64,000 nt of DNA from Streptomyces sp. NBC_01497. Lineage in GTDB: Bacteria > Actinomycetota > Actinomycetes > Streptomycetales > Streptomycetaceae. A program made the translations under genes and the position numbers. The notes under the pieces are model-generated. The model did not search any database, was not told the DNA's origin, and saw nothing but the letters and a program-made list of their open reading frames with translations. The stretch spans positions 1,178,001 to 1,242,000 of the forward strand of contig NZ_CP109427.1 of assembly GCF_036250695.1 (NCBI RefSeq). Direction: 5' to 3'. Of this stretch, positions 54,536 to 61,828 are shown one piece after another (position 1 is the stretch's first letter; each line of letters opens with the position of its first letter).

Positions 54536-54666
54536 GCGGGACCCCCTTAGCTGTCGAGGCTGGATCTTCCAGTCTCGTCAGCGACTCACCAGTACGAAGA
54601 CAGGTGAATCGACAGGATTCCTCCTCGCCGCTTGGAGAGACCGCATCATCCTTGGCACAACCGGGA

Positions 54667-54813
54667 TCAACCCGTGAACAGCTGTTTGGCTTTGAGTACG
54701 AGTTCGTACAATCCGTACGCGAGGGGCGCGCCCACCCACACGTAGGCGAGAGCGATCAGTCCGCCGCGCCTCGGCCCGGCCTCAGACTCCGGGTTCCGCG
54801 GTGACGTGGTCAT
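54667..54813 (-). CDS. Small subunit of the OFA-family MFS transporter
   Basis: A 48-residue protein: polar N-terminus MTTSPRNPESEAGPRRGG, one membrane helix (LIALAYVWVGAPLAYGLYEL) and a short basic tail LKAKQLFTG. It matches the small proteins annotated as MFS transporter small subunit beside OFA transporters, as I recall them. The ATG at 54813 lies inside the last 32 nt of the transporter gene in another frame, with GGGGGAG just upstream, so it is coupled to it. It probably sits in the membrane beside the transporter. Confidence 0.85.
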   Translation of the reverse strand: MTTSPRNPESEAGPRRGGLIALAYVWVGAPLAYGLYELVLKAKQLFTG

Positions 54814-56134
54814 CGGACTCCCCCTTGTGTGTCGCGATGTGGTGGCGCGGATGCACCGGCCGGACGAACTCGTTGGCGACGAGGCCGACGACGAGCAGGC
54901 AGATCATGATGACGAAGGAGAGGCCGTACAGCTGCGGCCCGGACTTGCCGGTGTCCGCCTGAGCGTCCGCGACCCGGTTCACGATGAGCGGCCCGAGGAC
55001 GCCCGCGACGGACCAGGCGGTCAGCAGACGGCCGTGGATGGCACCGACCTGGTAGGTGCCGAAGAGGTCCTTGAGGTAGGCGGGGAGCGTCGCGAACCCG
55101 CCGCCGTAGAACGACAGGATCACCATCGCGCACACGACGAACAGCGGTTTGGCCGAGTCCCCGGCCAGGAAGATCACCAGGTACATGGCGATGCCGACCA
55201 CCAGGTACATCCGGTAGATGTTCTTCCTGCCGATCACGTCGGACAGCGACGACCAGCCGATCCGGCCGGCCATGTTGGCGGCCGACAGGAGCGCCACGAA
55301 TCCGGCGGCCGCGGACGCGGACACGGCGGCCGAGGTGTTCGCGAAGAAGTCGGTGATCATCGGCGCGGCCCGCTCCAGGATGCCGATGCCGGCCGTGACG
55401 TTCATGCACAGCACGATCCACAGACACCAGAACTGCGGCGTCCTCAGGGCCGACTTGGCCGACACCTGGACGGACCCGATGAGCACGACCGTGCCGGGCT
55501 CCGCGCCCGCGACGGTCGGCGCGCCGGGCTTCGGGCGCGGGACCCGGATGAGGAACACGCCGAGCGACATGAACAGCGCGTAGACCAGGCCGTGCACGAG
55601 GAAGGCCGCGGCGATGCCGCCGCTGTCGCTGCCGAAGTGGTCCAGCATCGCCTGGGACCAGGGGGACGCGATGAGGGCGCCGCCGCCGAAGCCCATGATG
55701 GCGATGCCCGTGGCGGTCCCGGGCCGGTCGGGGAACCACTTGATGAGCGTCGAGACCGGCGAGATGTAGCCGATGCCGAGGCCGATGCCGCCGACGAATC
55801 CGTAGCCGAAGACGATCAGCCAGTACTGCCGGGTCTCCGCGCCGAGGGCGGACAGCAGGAACCCGGAGGAGAAGAAGATCAGGGCGACGGTCATCGCCCA
55901 GCGCGGGCCCTTGCGCTCCACGAGCGTTCCGCCGAAGGCGGCGGAGAGGCCGAGCATCACGATGCCGAGTTGGAACGGGAGCGCGCTCTGCGTTCCCGAG
56001 AGGTTGAGCGCGGATTCGAGTGGCGGCTTGAACACGCTCCAGGCATAGGCCTGGCCGATGGAGAGGTGCACGGCCAGTGCCGCGGGCGGCACCAGCCATC
56101 GGCTCCAGCCCGCCGGCGCGATGGGGGGTTTCAT
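54782..56134 (-). CDS. OFA-family (oxalate/formate antiporter-like) MFS transporter
   Basis: A 450-residue, 12-segment transporter: PAALAVHLSIGQAYAWSVFKPPLE in the first helix, GGIGLGIGYISPVSTLIKWFPDRPGTATG in helix 5 and loop, and SDVIGRKNIYRMYL after helix 8, all typical of the OxlT group. I use ATG 56134 because the first helix follows directly, though its ribosome-binding site is weak; ATG 56194 is an alternative with none. It is divergent from the ketopantoate-reductase-family gene across a gap with a regulator box, and overlaps its small-subunit gene. Confidence 0.85.
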   Translation of the reverse strand: MKPPIAPAGWSRWLVPPAALAVHLSIGQAYAWSVFKPPLESALNLSGTQSALPFQLGIVMLGLSAAFGGTLVERKGPRWAMTVALIFFSSGFLLSALGAETRQYWLIVFGYGFVGGIGLGIGYISPVSTLIKWFPDRPGTATGIAIMGFGGGALIASPWSQAMLDHFGSDSGGIAAAFLVHGLVYALFMSLGVFLIRVPRPKPGAPTVAGAEPGTVVLIGSVQVSAKSALRTPQFWCLWIVLCMNVTAGIGILERAAPMITDFFANTSAAVSASAAAGFVALLSAANMAGRIGWSSLSDVIGRKNIYRMYLVVGIAMYLVIFLAGDSAKPLFVVCAMVILSFYGGGFATLPAYLKDLFGTYQVGAIHGRLLTAWSVAGVLGPLIVNRVADAQADTGKSGPQLYGLSFVIMICLLVVGLVANEFVRPVHPRHHIATHKGESDDHVTAEPGV

Positions 56135-56352
56135 GGCAGCGAACTCTAAGAAGCGGAACGGGAATTGGGAAGATCTTTTCCACGGCGTGTTCATGACGTT
56201 CCGGGGACGGTGCCGCCACGCCCCGGTCACGGCGGCCCCGCGGGCACGCGCGGCGCGCGGCCGGCCCGGCGGACCCTTCCGCGGTCAACAGCGCGCAAAC
56301 AACGGGCGCGGGGACGGATCGGGTCTTCCCGGAGGCTTGTCGAGGTCAAGTC

Positions 56353-56372
56353 CATACTGTAGACAATATATC
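56353..56372. promoter_or_regulatory. GntR-type box in the OFA transporter/reductase divergent gap
   Basis: CATACTGTAGACAATATATC, whose complement carries TTGTCTACAGTATG, the shared box. It lies 72 bp before the reductase gene and 219 bp before the transporter. The 309-bp gap (56135-56443) is AT-rich around it and also holds a CGTCGACG/GTCGACG pair just to its right; no gene is seen. Confidence 0.65.
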
Positions 56373-56443
56373 GTCGACGCTTTGTCGACGTGGACTCGGA
56401 GTGACGCTTCCCTCGGTCTCCCTCACCGAATGGAGAGCCCCAC

Positions 56444-57427
56444 GTGAAAGTCGCCATTGTGGGCGCCGGAGCCATCGGCGCCTACGTCGGAGCCGCGCTC
56501 GACAGAGCCGGTGCCGACGTCCATCTGATCGCCCGTGGACCGCACCTCGCGGCCATGAGGCAGCACGGAGTGCGCGTGCTCAGCCCGCGCGGTGACTTCA
56601 CCGCGCACGTCCACGCCACCGACACGCCCGCGGACGTGGGCCCCGTCGACCATGTGTTCCTCGGGCTGAAGGCGAACTCCTACGCGGCGTGCGGGCCGCT
56701 GGTCACGCCGTTGCTCAAGGACTCGACGGCGGTGGTCGCCGCCCAGAACGGCATCCCCTGGTGGTACTTCCACGGGCACGGCGGTCCGCACGACGGCCTG
56801 CGGATCGAGAGTGTCGACCCCCGGGGCGCGGTCAGCGCCGTCCTCCCACCGGAGCGCGCCGTCGGGTGCGTCGTCTACGCCGCGACGGAACTCGCGGCGC
56901 CCGGCGTCGTGCGGCACCTGGAGGGAACGAGGTTCTCGATCGGCGAACCGGACCGGACGACGTCACGGCGCTGCCTCGACTTCAGCGACGCCATGCGGGC
57001 GGGCGGGCTCAAGTGCCCGGTCGAGCGCGAGTTGCGTGACGATATCTGGATCAAGCTCCTCGGCAACATCTCCTTCAACCCGATCAGCGCCCTGACCCGC
57101 GCGACCATGCGGGAGATGTGCCGGCACAGCTCCACGCGCGGGGTCATCGAACTGATGATGACCGAGACGCTGGCGGTCGCGGAGTCGCTGGGCTGCCGCC
57201 CCGACATCTCCGTCGAACGCCGGCTCGCGGGGGCGGAACGCGTCGGCGACCACCGCACCTCCACCCTGCAGGACCTGGAGAAGGGAAAGCCGCTCGAACT
57301 CGACGTGCTGCTCGCCGCCGTGGTGGAACTCGCCGGGGTGAGAGGGGTCGCGGTGCCGACGCTGCGTACGGTCGCCGCCATCTCCGATCTGCTCGCCCGC
57401 GGTACGGCGCTCCCCACCGCCGCCTGA
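56444..57427 (+). CDS. 2-dehydropantoate 2-reductase family protein; candidate oxalyl-CoA reductase
   Basis: A 327-residue NADPH-dependent reductase of the PanE/ApbA family: VAIVGAGAIGAYVGAAL dinucleotide motif, AQNGIPWWYF, the catalytic Lys in DDIWIKLLGNISFNP (about residue 205) and a late Glu in the GKPLELD block. GTG 56444 has GGAGA 8 nt upstream. A PanE homologue (PanE2) in Methylobacterium reduces oxalyl-CoA to glyoxylate. Here the gene is divergent from an OxlT-like transporter and carries the oxalate box, so the same role is plausible; a plain ketopantoate reductase is the alternative. Confidence 0.85.
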   Translation: MKVAIVGAGAIGAYVGAALDRAGADVHLIARGPHLAAMRQHGVRVLSPRGDFTAHVHATDTPADVGPVDHVFLGLKANSYAACGPLVTPLLKDSTAVVAAQNGIPWWYFHGHGGPHDGLRIESVDPRGAVSAVLPPERAVGCVVYAATELAAPGVVRHLEGTRFSIGEPDRTTSRRCLDFSDAMRAGGLKCPVERELRDDIWIKLLGNISFNPISALTRATMREMCRHSSTRGVIELMMTETLAVAESLGCRPDISVERRLAGAERVGDHRTSTLQDLEKGKPLELDVLLAAVVELAGVRGVAVPTLRTVAAISDLLARGTALPTAA

Positions 57428-57529
57428 TCCGAGGATCCACCCCGATCGATGGCCGACGGCCGCCACCGCGTACGAGAGAAAGCCGTCACGAATCCGGTCC
57501 ACAGGGTTCCGCCGGGAGACCACCCGGCG

Positions 57530-57546
57530 AATACTGTATGCAATGG
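57530..57546. promoter_or_regulatory. GntR-type box upstream of fdhD and the oxidoreductase remnant
   Basis: AATACTGTATGCAATGG; its complement CATTGCATACAGTATTC shares 13 bp (ATACTGTATGCAA-type) with the box at 24891. It lies 310 bp before fdhD and overlaps an in-frame ATG (57538) of the oxidoreductase remnant. Confidence 0.6.
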
Positions 57547-57639
57547 GGCGGACCGTCGGCCATCGTTCCAGAAACCCGCGACGACGGGCGCGCCCTCCCC
57601 GGCCGGCGACACGGGGGCGAGGGGCCCGCGCGGACGGGG

Positions 57640-57717
57640 AAGCGGACGGAGAAGGCGGCCGACTGCGCCTACTGTGGGGTGAGGTGCGACCTCACGCCGT
57701 GCGTACGGGGCGACGCG
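57640..57717 (+). pseudogene. Possible remnant of a molybdopterin oxidoreductase [4Fe-4S] domain
   Basis: In the frame that continues into fdhD, the sequence reads EKAADCAYCGVRCDLTPCVRG. The C-x-Y-C-G-V-x-C spacing followed by a basic-acidic turn resembles the N-terminal iron-sulfur segment of formate dehydrogenase/nitrate reductase catalytic subunits. After about 20 residues the resemblance stops in Arg/Pro/Gly-rich coding noise, so only a fragment remains. Chance in GC-rich DNA is possible. The rest of the 428-bp gap 57428-57855 shows only the regulator box. Confidence 0.45.
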
Positions 57718-57855
57718 AGGGCGGGACCCCGCGTTCGCGGGCCGCGCTCCCGCAGCCGAGCGGGTCCCCCACCGGGGCCGGCGCGGTTGTCCCCGGGTAC
57801 GGCGGCGCTGACAGAACTCTGGCGGCGCGGGACGGATACGAGTAGGACTGATCAC

Positions 57856-58695
57856 ATGGGACGGGTCACCGAACGGCGGCGGACGATACGCATCCGGGAC
57901 GGCGCGGTCAGCGCGCGCCCCGACACCCTGGTGGCGGAGGAGCCGCTGGAAATCCGGCTGAACGGCAAGGCGCTCGCCATCACCATGCGCACGCCCGGCG
58001 ACGACTTCGCGCTGGCCGCGGGCTTCCTGGTGAGCGAGGGCGTGCTGGCCTCGGCGGCGGACGTGCAGTCCATCGTCTACTGCGCGGGCGCCAAGGACGA
58101 CGGACAGAACACGTACAACGTCGTCGACGTGCGGCTCGCCCCCGGGGTCCCGGTCCCGGACATCACGCTGGAGCGGAACGTCTACACGACGTCGTCCTGC
58201 GGACTGTGCGGCAAGGCCAGTCTGGACGCCGTCCGCACGACCGCTCGCTTCAAGATCGCCGATACTCCCCCGGTCCTCGTCGAGCCGGAACTGCTCACCG
58301 TCCTCCCCGACCGGTTGCGCGCGGCACAGCAGGTCTTCGACAAGACCGGTGGTCTGCACGCGGCGGCGCTCTTCTCGGAGTCCGGCGAACTGCTGGACGT
58401 ACGGGAGGACGTCGGCCGGCACAACGCCGTGGACAAGCTCGTCGGGCGGGCCCTGCGCCAGGATCTGCTGCCGCTGTCGCGGGCGATCCTGCTGGTGTCG
58501 GGGCGCGCGTCGTTCGAACTGGCGCAGAAGGCCGTCATGGCGGGCATCCCGGTGCTCGCGGCGGTCTCGGCGCCGTCGTCGCTCGCCGTGGACCTGGCCG
58601 CGGAGGCGGGCCTGACGCTGGTGGGATTCCTGCGCGGCGCCTCCATGAACGTGTACGCGGGCGACGAACGGATCGCCCTGCACACCGGGGTGTGA
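57856..58695 (+). CDS. fdhD: Formate dehydrogenase accessory sulfurtransferase FdhD
   Basis: A 279-residue FdhD: EEPLEIRLNGKALAITMRTPGDD, the Cys pair in TSSCGLCGKASLD (about residues 113-119) that carries persulfide, KTGGLHAAALF and EDVGRHNAVDKLVG. It sulfurates the bis-MGD cofactor of formate dehydrogenase. No catalytic subunit is in the window apart from the possible remnant upstream, so the target enzyme must be encoded elsewhere. ATG 57856 is where family homology begins, with AGGA 8 nt upstream. Removal of formate made from formyl-CoA would link it to the oxalate genes. Confidence 0.95.
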   Translation: MGRVTERRRTIRIRDGAVSARPDTLVAEEPLEIRLNGKALAITMRTPGDDFALAAGFLVSEGVLASAADVQSIVYCAGAKDDGQNTYNVVDVRLAPGVPVPDITLERNVYTTSSCGLCGKASLDAVRTTARFKIADTPPVLVEPELLTVLPDRLRAAQQVFDKTGGLHAAALFSESGELLDVREDVGRHNAVDKLVGRALRQDLLPLSRAILLVSGRASFELAQKAVMAGIPVLAAVSAPSSLAVDLAAEAGLTLVGFLRGASMNVYAGDERIALHTGV

Positions 58696-58757
58696 CGCGC
58701 CTCGCGTCACGGGATGAGGCCCGGCCGGCGGGGAGCGCCCCCTGCGCCGGCCGGGCC
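58692..58757 (+). terminator. Two hairpins at the end of fdhD
   Basis: GTGACGCG/CGCGTCAC (58692-58710) spans the stop codon, and a 13-bp GC-rich stem follows (58718-58730 with 58745-58757). Together they are a likely terminator. Confidence 0.6.
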
Positions 58758-58952
58758 GGTCCGTGCCTCTTCAGGCCGTCCCCTTCAGGCCGCAGCCCCG
58801 GCCCGCGGCCCGCCGCTGATGCCACACCGCCGGCCGGTACGTGCACACCGGCGGGACGTACGCCCGCGCCTCGACGCGAGCGCGTCCACACCCGGAGAGC
58901 CCGGCGTGAACCACGACGAACCGGACCCACGGACCTCCCGTCCGTGCGCCCG

Positions 58953-59024
58953 GTCGTCCCGACGGAGGCGGTCGTCCCGGCGGAAGGGCTTGTCCCGGCG
59001 GAGGGGCTCGTCCCGGCGGGGCCG
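58953..59024. repeat. Four tandem copies of an 18-bp unit
   Basis: Four 18-bp units sharing GTCCCGRCGGAGGSG run to 8 bp short of the SRPBCC gene's stop. The rest of the 336-bp gap 58696-59031 shows no gene beyond the fdhD terminators. Confidence 0.75.
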
Positions 59025-59031
59025 CCTTCGC

Positions 59032-59478
59032 TCAGCCCGCCTCGACGGCGTCCTTGATGCGGTGCGCGAAGGCGTCGGCGTCCTTACGGGCGGCGCTCAG
59101 CGCGATTCCGGCGAGGAGCTTGCCGACGCCGTGGCCCTCCAGGCTGTTGTGGAGGCGCAGGTGCGTCGTGCCGTCCGCGGCGGCTTCCAGGTCGTAACCG
59201 CCCTCCGGGGCCGTCACGAGGTTCTTGGAGGTCTCCGTCCACCGGATCCGGCGCGGCGGGTCGAACTCGCTGATACGGAAGACGCGGCGGGTGGTCATCC
59301 CCGCGTCCTTGACCGTGCTCGCATAGACCGTGCCCACCTCGGTGGGCCCCGGCGTGGTCCGCTGCATCTCGACGACGCGCGGACTGAACTTGGGATCGTT
59401 CTCCCCGTCCGCGAGGAAGGCGAAGACCTCCTCGACGGGGCGGTCGATGTCAACGGTGGCCTCGAACTGACCGGCCAT
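59032..59478 (-). CDS. SRPBCC-superfamily protein (polyketide cyclase/dehydrase-like)
   Basis: A 148-residue START-like fold protein (ATVDIDRPVEEVFAFLADGENDPKF, GTVYASTVKDAG, FDPPRRIRWTETSKN, GTTHLRLHNSLEGHG). It probably binds a hydrophobic ligand in a helix-grip cavity. GGGAGGA lies 6 nt before ATG 59478. It is alone on this strand; no partner suggests its ligand. Confidence 0.85.
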   Translation of the reverse strand: MAGQFEATVDIDRPVEEVFAFLADGENDPKFSPRVVEMQRTTPGPTEVGTVYASTVKDAGMTTRRVFRISEFDPPRRIRWTETSKNLVTAPEGGYDLEAAADGTTHLRLHNSLEGHGVGKLLAGIALSAARKDADAFAHRIKDAVEAG

Positions 59479-59625
59479 GTTTCCTCCCGTGCTCGCTCTC
59501 CCCCCAGGCTGGCACACCGGTACATCATCCCAAAGGACCCGCCGGCACGCAGCGCGGAACGGCCCCGGGCGGAGCGCGACGCACCGGGGTCACCCACCGT
59601 CCGCTTCCCGCGTACGTCGGCCGCC

Positions 59626-60687
59626 TCAGCCCCCCGCCCGTGACGTCTCCGGCTCGGTCGCGGCCCGCGCGGACCCGCCGACCACCAGGGTGTGCTGCTC
59701 CGGCTCCCGTGCTTCGGCGTCCCGCGAGCGGCGCTTCGCGATCACGGCGCACACCATGAGCTGCATCTGGTGGAAGAGCATCAGCGGCAGCACGGCGAGG
59801 CTCGCCTGCGGCCCGAAGAGCACGCTCGCCATCGGCAGCCCCGAGGTCAGGCTCTTCTTCGACCCGGCGAACTGGATCGCGATCCGGTCGTCCCTGCCGA
59901 AGCCGAGGCGCCGGGCGCCCTGCCAGGTGAAGGCGAGCATCACGGCGAGGATGACCGCCTCGACGGCCAGCAGCTCCAGCAGGCGTACGACCGTCACCTG
60001 GTGCCAGATGCCGGCGACCATGCCCTCGCTGAACGCGGTGTAGACGACCAGCAGGATGGAGCCCCGGTCGACGAACTTCAGCACCTTCTTGTGCCGGCCC
60101 ATGAACCCGGAGATCCAGCGCCGCACCAACTGGCCCGCGACGAAGGGGGCGAGGAGCTGGAGCAGGATCTGGATCAGCGAGTCCGTGGAGAAGCCGACCG
60201 AGCCGCCGCCGAGCAGTCCGGCCGCGAGCAGGGGCGTGATGACGATGCCGGCGAGGCTGGAGAAGGACCCGGCGACGATCGCGGCGGGGACGTTGCCCCG
60301 GGCGATGGAGGTGAAGGCGATGGAGGACTGGATGGTCGACGGCACGAGGCACAGGAACAGCAGGCCGTTGTAGAGCTGCGGCGTCAAAAGGAACGGCACG
60401 AGGAATCTGGCCGCCAGGCCGAGCAGCGGGAACGCGACGAAGGTGCAGCCGAGCACGGTGAGGTGGAGTCGCCAGTTCTTGAAGCCGTCGAGCGCCTCGC
60501 GGGTCGACAGCCGCGCCCCGTACAGGAAGAACAGGAGCGCCACCGCCCCCGTGGAGACCCCGCTCGCGACGTGGGCGGCGCCGCCGGAGGCCGGGAGGAG
60601 CGCCGCCACGGCCACCGTCCCGATGAGCGCCAGGATGTACGGGTCGATCGGCAGCCAGGACGGCATCTTCAGCGTGCTGCGGTTCAT
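59626..60687 (-). CDS. Bile acid:sodium symporter (SBF-like) family transporter
   Basis: A 353-residue membrane protein of about 9-10 helices with the family blocks LFFLYGARLSTREAL, LVPSTIQSSIAFTSIARGN and IQFAGSKKSLTSGLPMA. It resembles the putative Na+-dependent transporters of the SBF group. The last 35 residues are soluble. GGAG precedes ATG 60687. It is divergent from a LysR-type regulator, with a perfect palindrome in the gap. Substrate unknown; organic anions are typical. Confidence 0.88.
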   Translation of the reverse strand: MNRSTLKMPSWLPIDPYILALIGTVAVAALLPASGGAAHVASGVSTGAVALLFFLYGARLSTREALDGFKNWRLHLTVLGCTFVAFPLLGLAARFLVPFLLTPQLYNGLLFLCLVPSTIQSSIAFTSIARGNVPAAIVAGSFSSLAGIVITPLLAAGLLGGGSVGFSTDSLIQILLQLLAPFVAGQLVRRWISGFMGRHKKVLKFVDRGSILLVVYTAFSEGMVAGIWHQVTVVRLLELLAVEAVILAVMLAFTWQGARRLGFGRDDRIAIQFAGSKKSLTSGLPMASVLFGPQASLAVLPLMLFHQMQLMVCAVIAKRRSRDAEAREPEQHTLVVGGSARAATEPETSRAGG

Positions 60688-60770
60688 GTGCTCCACTCTC
60701 GGTACAGGGCGCGCCTCCCCATGATCCGCTCCAGGGCCATGATCGGGAATCCGGTGCACCGCTCTGACTG

Positions 60771-60789
60771 CCATCACGAGACGTGATGG
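60771..60789. promoter_or_regulatory. Palindromic operator in the SBF/LysR divergent gap
   Basis: CCATCACG-AGA-CGTGATGG is a perfect 8+3+8 palindrome 31 bp upstream of the LysR start and 84 bp upstream of the transporter start. The position is right for the LysR protein to control both genes. Confidence 0.7.
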
Positions 60790-60819
60790 CCGGGCGGGAG
60801 GCCGTCTAACCTGGTCCTT

Positions 60820-61701
60820 GTGTACGACCCCGTTCAGCTGCGCACGTTCCTGACCGTCGCCCAGACGCTGAGTTTCACCCAGGCGGCCCGGCGTCTGGGC
60901 CTGCGCCAGTCCACCGTGAGCCAGCACGTGCGGCGTCTGGAGGACGCGACGGGCCGGCAGCTGTTCACCCGTGACACGCACAGCGTCGAGCTGACGGAGG
61001 ACGGCGAGGCGATGCTCGGCTTCGCCGGCACGATCCTCGCGGCGCACGAGCGGGCGTCGGCGTACTTCACCGGGGCCCGGCTGCGCGGCCGCCTCCGGGT
61101 CGGCGTCTCGGAGGACTTCGTCCTGACGCGGCTGCCGGAGATCCTGGAGGCCTTCCGCGCCGACAACCCGGAGGTCGACCTGGAGCTGACCGTCGAGCTG
61201 TCCGGGATCCTGCACGAGCGGCTGGCCGGCGGCCGGCTCGATCTGGTGCTGGCCAAGCGGCGGACCGGCGACACGCACGGCGACCTGGTCTGGCGTTCGG
61301 CACTGGCCTGGATCGGCGCGCCCCGGGTACGCGTCGACCCGGACCGTCCGGTGCCGCTGATCCTCTTTCCCGCGCCCGGCATCACCCGGGCGCGGGCGCT
61401 CCAGGCCCTGGAGCGGGAGGGCCGCCCCTGGCGCGCCGCGTGTACGAGTTCGAGCCTGAGCGCTCTGATCGCCGCGGCGCGCGCCGGGCTCGGCGTGATG
61501 GCGCACACGCGCGGGCTGATCCCGCCGGGGCTGGTCCCGGTGTCCGCCCGGGCCGCTCTGCCGGATCTGGGTGACGTCGACTTCGTCCTGCTGCGGCCGC
61601 GGGACGCCCGCCCGTCCCCCGCGCGGGACGCGGCGGACGCGCTGGCCAAGGCGATCCTGACGGGCGGCGACCGGCTGCACCGCGCGGCGGACGGCATCTG
61701 A
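60820..61701 (+). CDS. LysR-family transcriptional regulator
   Basis: A 293-residue LTTR: N-terminal HTH (LSFTQAARRLGLRQSTVSQHVRRLE, about residues 17-41) and a two-lobed effector domain (LRVGVSEDFVLTRLPEILEAF). The GTG at 60820 has no convincing ribosome-binding site, so the message may be leaderless. It is divergent from the SBF transporter and probably activates it when an effector is present. Confidence 0.9.
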   Translation: MYDPVQLRTFLTVAQTLSFTQAARRLGLRQSTVSQHVRRLEDATGRQLFTRDTHSVELTEDGEAMLGFAGTILAAHERASAYFTGARLRGRLRVGVSEDFVLTRLPEILEAFRADNPEVDLELTVELSGILHERLAGGRLDLVLAKRRTGDTHGDLVWRSALAWIGAPRVRVDPDRPVPLILFPAPGITRARALQALEREGRPWRAACTSSSLSALIAAARAGLGVMAHTRGLIPPGLVPVSARAALPDLGDVDFVLLRPRDARPSPARDAADALAKAILTGGDRLHRAADGI

Positions 61702-61785
61702 GTCCCGGATCCCGGCGGCGGTACGCGCCCGAGCGGCGCCCGGTGCTGACCTGTGTGCGCTCACCCGCGGTGTACGCGTGGCGAT

Positions 61786-61817
61786 GTCCCGCGCTCACGC
61801 GTCGGGCCGCGCGGGAC
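61786..61817. terminator. Hairpin between the convergent LysR and Lrp genes
   Basis: GTCCCGCGC (61786-61794) pairs with GCGCGGGAC (61809-61817), 12 bp after the stop of the minus-strand Lrp gene. Confidence 0.55.
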
Positions 61818-61828
61818 GAAGGCCCGGC

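Noticed and set aside
57538..57855. Long FdhD starting at ATG 57538
   Set aside because: The upstream part is mostly Arg/Pro/Gly noise; FdhD homology begins at 57856 where a ribosome-binding site is present. The short iron-sulfur-like motif is listed separately as a remnant.
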